NCBI GenBank assembly: GCA_021768245.1
Contig: JAETNO010000022.1
Span: 1-56,076 of the forward strand
Direction: 5' to 3'
Origin: Bacteroidaceae bacterium
GTDB taxonomy: Bacteria > Bacteroidota > Bacteroidia > Bacteroidales > Muribaculaceae
DNA: 56,076 nt
The notes below the pieces were generated by a model. That model was not told the origin of the DNA. It saw only the letters and a program-made list of their open reading frames with translations, and did not search any database. Positions 53,021-56,076 of this stretch are shown here, in pieces; the first letter of the stretch is position 1; each line of letters starts with the position of its first letter. A program made the position numbers and the translations under genes.

Positions 53021-53164
53021 ATGGGAATCGGAGTCAAGAGGATGTTTGAATACGCGCTTGACCTCCGGATTATGAACCATAGTGGCCACGCAGACGTAAT
53101 ATTTTATGAGACTTCGGCCCTCAGTTATAAGCCGGTCAAAAGAGCGTTCAATTATTGTTTATGA
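53021..53164 (+). CDS. Small ORF overlapping lutA by ATGA
   Basis: A 47-codon frame (MGIGVKRMFEYALDLRIMN and on) whose TGA overlaps the lutA ATG (53161-53164). The sequence has no recognised motif and no membrane segment. It could be a leader peptide that couples translation to lutA, or chance. Codon evidence is too thin to decide. Confidence 0.3.
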   Translation: MGIGVKRMFEYALDLRIMNHSGHADVIFYETSALSYKPVKRAFNYCL

Positions 53165-53934
53165 GAATAGGATTTTTCGTACCCTGCTATGTCGACATGC
53201 TCGCTCCGCAGGCAGCAATCTCGAGCTACGAACTGCTGAAACGTTTCGACCTCGATGTGACCTATATCGAGCGGGCCTCCTGTTGCGGACTGCCCATGAC
53301 CGACATGGGTTATGAGCGCAAGGCCTGCGCGATAGAGAATAATCTTGTGGAGCAGCTGTTGGGATATGACTATATAGTGATACCCTCAGGGATATGCACT
53401 GACCAGATACGCTATCACCTCGACTCCGTGGAGAAGACTCCAGAGGTGAAACGCATACTCGAGACCACCCACGACATCGTCGATTTCCTCCACGACGTAC
53501 TACAGGTGAAAAGCCTCCCGTGGGCGCGCTTCCCACACCGCGTCGCGCTCCACAACGGCTGTCATTCGCTGCGCTTCCTCCATCAGGCGCGTCCCTCGGA
53601 ACTGATGATACCCGATTTCTCAAAGACCGAAGCCCTGCTCAGGCTCGTGGAGGGGTGTGAGGTCGGCTATGCCACCCGCCGTGACGAGTGCTGCGGATTC
53701 GGAGGCACTTTCGCCATATGGGACGAGAGCTGCGCCGGCCAGCAGGGGCTCGACAAGGTGAGCGACTATGCCCGCAACGGCTTCAGATATGTCACGTCGG
53801 CCGATTTCTCATGCCTGCTCCACCAGCAGTGCACGGCGAGGAAATACGGGGTAGATATCCGTACGTTCTACATAGCCGAAATCCTCAACGGCGACGCCGA
53901 AAAGGCTATAATAAAGGAAGGAGGCGAAAAATGA
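53161..53934 (+). CDS. lutA: Lactate utilisation protein LutA, Fe-S protein
   Basis: Part of the LutABC complex that oxidises L-lactate to pyruvate. The 257 residues hold two CCG-type motifs: FFVPCYVDM with SCCGLPMTD, and HNGCHSLR with DECCGFGG, which bind iron-sulfur or haem-like cofactors. The ATG at 53161 is chosen because a TTG at 53155 would add only two residues. It overlaps lutB by 4 bp (ATGA). The genes are ordered lutA-lutB-lutC, all plus strand. Confidence 0.93.
   Translation: MRIGFFVPCYVDMLAPQAAISSYELLKRFDLDVTYIERASCCGLPMTDMGYERKACAIENNLVEQLLGYDYIVIPSGICTDQIRYHLDSVEKTPEVKRILETTHDIVDFLHDVLQVKSLPWARFPHRVALHNGCHSLRFLHQARPSELMIPDFSKTEALLRLVEGCEVGYATRRDECCGFGGTFAIWDESCAGQQGLDKVSDYARNGFRYVTSADFSCLLHQQCTARKYGVDIRTFYIAEILNGDAEKAIIKEGGEK
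53914..53924 (+). promoter_or_regulatory. Strong ribosome binding site before lutB
   Basis: AAGGAAGGAGG ends 7 nt before the lutB ATG (53931). Such a clear Shine-Dalgarno is unusual in Bacteroidota and helps fix the lutB start over the longer frame that opens at 53688 inside lutA. Confidence 0.7.
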
Positions 53935-55301
53935 GCCAGGTAAACCAAGTGAAATTGGGGGCGGAATTCATTGCCGACACCCCTCACCGCGTCAGCCACG
54001 ACCGCTGCCTGTGGGAGGCGCGCATGCGCCGCGACCGCACGGCATCCCGGATTCCCGAATGGGAGGAGATGCGCGCCCTCGCCTCGCAGATCAAGCTCCA
54101 CACACTTTCCCACCTCGACAGCTATCTCAGCCGGTTTGAAGAGAAACTGACGGCCAACGGCATCCATGTCCACTGGGCGGAGGACGCCGAGGCCCACAAC
54201 CGCATAGTCTACGAGATATTCCGCTCCCACGGGGTCAAGACCGTGACGAAGGGAAAGTCTATGCTCATGGATGAGTGCGGGATGCGCGAATATCTCAGCG
54301 AACGCGGCATCGACATCTATGAGGCCGACCTCGGGGAACGCATACAGCAGCTCGACAACCAGAGGCCGTCGCACATAGTAATGCCGGCCATCCACAAGCT
54401 CCGTGGCGATGTGGCGCGCCTCTTCGCCGACAAGCTCGGAAGCGATCCGGATATAGACGACCCCCACTATCTCAACTCCGTCATGCGCGAACATATGCGC
54501 AAACACTATATTAACGCCGACGCGGGGATGAGCGGAGTCAATTTCGGAGTGGCGGAGACGGGTACGATAGTAGTGGCCACCAACGAGGGCAATGCCGATA
54601 TCAGCGCCAATGTTCCCCCGCTCTACGTGGCGAGCATGGGCATCGAGAAACTTATACCCCGGCAGAGTGACCTCGCCCTCTTCATCCGCCTGCTCTCGCG
54701 CAGTGCCTTAGGGTTCGACATCACGCAATATACCTCACACTACACCCGTCCGCGTCACGGTCAGGAGATGCATCTTGTAATCGTCGACAACGGACGCTCC
54801 GCCCGCCTCGGCTCGCAATACTATGAGGTGCTGAAATGCATCCGCTGCGGAGCGTGCATGAACACCTGCCCCGTGTTCCGGCGGACTTCGGGCCTCAGCT
54901 ACGACGCTCCCTATATGGGCCCCATCGGTATCGTGCTCCAGCCCAGCTACGACCTCCACCGCTATGCCCGGCTCCCCTATTCCTGCACCCACTGCGGCTC
55001 GTGTATGAACGTCTGCCCCGTGAAAGTGCCCATACCCCACTACGTGTTCCTCTGGCGCACGGAAATTGTGGAGCGCGGCGAGGATGAGCTGATGCACCGC
55101 ACCGAAGAGACAGCCATGGCCCTCGCCCTGCGCAATTCAACCAACCTCTCCCATGCCGAACGTCTCGGCCTCTGGGCGTTGCGCAACCTCCCCAAAAGCC
55201 TGTTGGAATCGCGCCTCAATCCATGGGCCACGCATCACACTAACCCCGAGCCACCGCAGGAAACCTTCAGACAGTACTACAAGCGGACGACAAAGAAATA
55301 A
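53931..55301 (+). CDS. lutB: Lactate utilisation protein LutB, iron-sulfur LUD protein
   Basis: A 456-residue cytosolic protein with an N-terminal LUD domain (TVTKGKSMLMDE; GVNFGVAETGTIV) and a C-terminal pair of 4Fe-4S cluster sites: CIRCGACMNTCPVF and CTHCGSCMNVCPVKVP, each CxxCxxCxxxCP. It moves electrons in LutABC-dependent lactate oxidation. Start and overlap with lutA by 4 bp are set by the strong Shine-Dalgarno. The family's length is normal. Confidence 0.94.
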   Translation: MSQVNQVKLGAEFIADTPHRVSHDRCLWEARMRRDRTASRIPEWEEMRALASQIKLHTLSHLDSYLSRFEEKLTANGIHVHWAEDAEAHNRIVYEIFRSHGVKTVTKGKSMLMDECGMREYLSERGIDIYEADLGERIQQLDNQRPSHIVMPAIHKLRGDVARLFADKLGSDPDIDDPHYLNSVMREHMRKHYINADAGMSGVNFGVAETGTIVVATNEGNADISANVPPLYVASMGIEKLIPRQSDLALFIRLLSRSALGFDITQYTSHYTRPRHGQEMHLVIVDNGRSARLGSQYYEVLKCIRCGACMNTCPVFRRTSGLSYDAPYMGPIGIVLQPSYDLHRYARLPYSCTHCGSCMNVCPVKVPIPHYVFLWRTEIVERGEDELMHRTEETAMALALRNSTNLSHAERLGLWALRNLPKSLLESRLNPWATHHTNPEPPQETFRQYYKRTTKK

Positions 55302-55344
55302 ACCAGAGTATCTTATAACAAAAGCTTAAAACCACGCCCTTAAT

Positions 55345-55953
55345 ATGACCTCAATACTCTCAGCCGAATCAAACACCGCTGCCCGCGACAGGATATTCTC
55401 CCGCATCAGGACAGGACTGCCCCCGGAAACCGCACTTCCCGATGTGCCGCTCTACGAGGTAGGGGGCGACAAAGTGGCCAATTTCATTGCCAAGCTCGAA
55501 AGTTTCGACGGCAAGGCCGTCATGGTAAAATCGCGGGAAGCCGCTCTCAGATGGCTCGACGACAATATAGCACGCGAAGGGAAATGCGTCTACTCCGCCG
55601 TGGCCGGTTTCGAAGGCAATTTCGAGGTCACGGATGCGACTGACCCTCACTCGGCCAACGCAGTCGACATCTGTGTGGGCGAAGGAATATTAGGCGTAGG
55701 AGAGACCGGCTCGGTATGGGTCACGGAAGAATCTCTCGGACTGACCGCCTGCGCCCTCTTCTCGACCGACCTCTACCTCCTGCTCGACTCCTCGGCAATA
55801 TGCAGCGGCATACACCAGGCTTATGAGATGATTGACCTCACGGCTATCCGCTACGGATCCTTCTTCACCGGCCCCTCGGCCACAGCCGACATCGAAGCCG
55901 TCCACATCACCGGCGCCCAAGGCGAAATCTCCCTGACAGTCATACTCTATTAA
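55345..55953 (+). CDS. lutC: Lactate utilisation protein LutC, LUD domain
   Basis: A 202-residue LUD-domain protein, the third LutABC component. It has VCVGEGILGVGETGSV-type VDICVGEGILGVGETGSVW and the C-terminal FFTGPSATADIE followed by GEISLTVILY. No Fe-S cysteine cluster is present, as expected for LutC. It starts 43 nt after lutB. Confidence 0.92.
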   Translation: MTSILSAESNTAARDRIFSRIRTGLPPETALPDVPLYEVGGDKVANFIAKLESFDGKAVMVKSREAALRWLDDNIAREGKCVYSAVAGFEGNFEVTDATDPHSANAVDICVGEGILGVGETGSVWVTEESLGLTACALFSTDLYLLLDSSAICSGIHQAYEMIDLTAIRYGSFFTGPSATADIEAVHITGAQGEISLTVILY

Positions 55954-56012
55954 CACATTTCGGCGATGTGGACATTTGGGGTGATGAAACTCTTGTAATA
56001 GATTGTTTTTCA

Positions 56013-56020
56013 TATCTTTG
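56013..56020 (+). promoter_or_regulatory. -7 element of the gene at the right edge
   Basis: TATCTTTG on the plus strand, 17 nt before the ATG at 56038. The -33 box is not clear. Confidence 0.45.
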
Positions 56021-56037
56021 TGAAGATTATCATTGAT

Positions 56038-56076
56038 ATGGTTAAAAAAATGCTTTTTCTGCGGGTCTCGGAATGT
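56038..56076 (+). CDS. Start of a gene cut by the window edge
   Basis: Thirteen codons from ATG 56038 (MVKKMLFLRVSEC). Too short to identify; a -7 element sits just upstream. Confidence 0.3.
   Translation, partial: MVKKMLFLRVSEC

Noticed and set aside
1..56076. CRISPR array, transposase, integrase, prophage or rRNA
   Set aside because: No spaced direct repeats, DDE or tyrosine-recombinase motifs, phage structural genes or rRNA sequence seen on reading the window.

Overview
The window reads as chromosomal DNA of a gut Bacteroidota, order Bacteroidales. The evidence is Bacteroidota-type promoters (TTTG, 19-20 nt, TAnnTTTG), weak or absent Shine-Dalgarno sequences, fimbrillin and DUF5119/DUF3575 fimbrial genes, DUF3857 proteins, a dapB-lepB-wbqC cluster, an ATP-type PEP carboxykinase and secreted proteins with Por/T9SS-like C-termini. 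A Muribaculaceae-type genome is my best guess, but this is an inference from gene content and style, not from a marker search.

Layout. 1-2.8 kb: end of a secreted repeat protein that appears to lack its 5' end. 2.9-9.3 kb: asd, an acyl-CoA synthetase, a beta-propeller protein, mdh and a thioredoxin lipoprotein. 9.3-15.6 kb: a minus-strand cluster dapB-lepB-wbqC-GT2-GT32-metF plus a small antitoxin-like gene. 15.7-20.2 kb: a plus-strand run with a CBS-less arabinose-5-phosphate isomerase, a degenerate PfkB protein, a TPR protein, ribH and DUF2851. 20.2-22 kb: small accessory genes (RhuM, an unknown basic protein, DUF2442). 22.1-26.9 kb: two tandem DUF3857/transglutaminase-fold proteins behind a CRP/FNR-type regulator with a consensus TGTGA-N6-TCACA palindrome. 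27-32.3 kb: tRNA-Ala(GGC), rlmN, a small HTH gene, a candidate structured RNA, pckA and recA.

32.3-36.5 kb is the most unusual part. It is a visibly AT-rich accessory locus between recA and cysS with two TIR-domain genes. The first is a TIR plus formylglycine-generating-enzyme-like (C-type-lectin fold) fusion interrupted by a single in-frame TAA. The second, 44 nt downstream, encodes 744 residues that read as TIR, a Nudix-like middle and a WbpD/WlbB-like left-handed beta-helix acetyltransferase. I know of no described system with this combination and propose it as a candidate TIR-based defence or signalling locus. No function is proven by sequence alone.

36.5-40.1 kb: cysS, a DUF3467 gene, the menaquinone methyltransferase gene and purC. 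40.2-40.8 kb: an MntA-HepT toxin-antitoxin pair in which hepT has lost the segment carrying its RNase active site. 40.9-44.8 kb: a single 1310-residue pectin methylesterase/pectate lyase fusion. 45.2-52.8 kb: a TPR membrane protein and a four-gene fimbrial operon (DUF3575-OmpA, DUF5119 anchor, fimbrillin, large fimbrillin) with a C8 tract in the first gene. 53.0-56.0 kb: the lactate-utilisation operon lutABC, then the start of one more gene.

Several intergenic regions carry long, nearly perfect inverted repeats (17, 28, 30 and 21 bp arms) of unrelated sequence. mdh and pckA, which act around oxaloacetate, share blocks of leader sequence. No CRISPR array, rRNA, transposase or integrase was seen.
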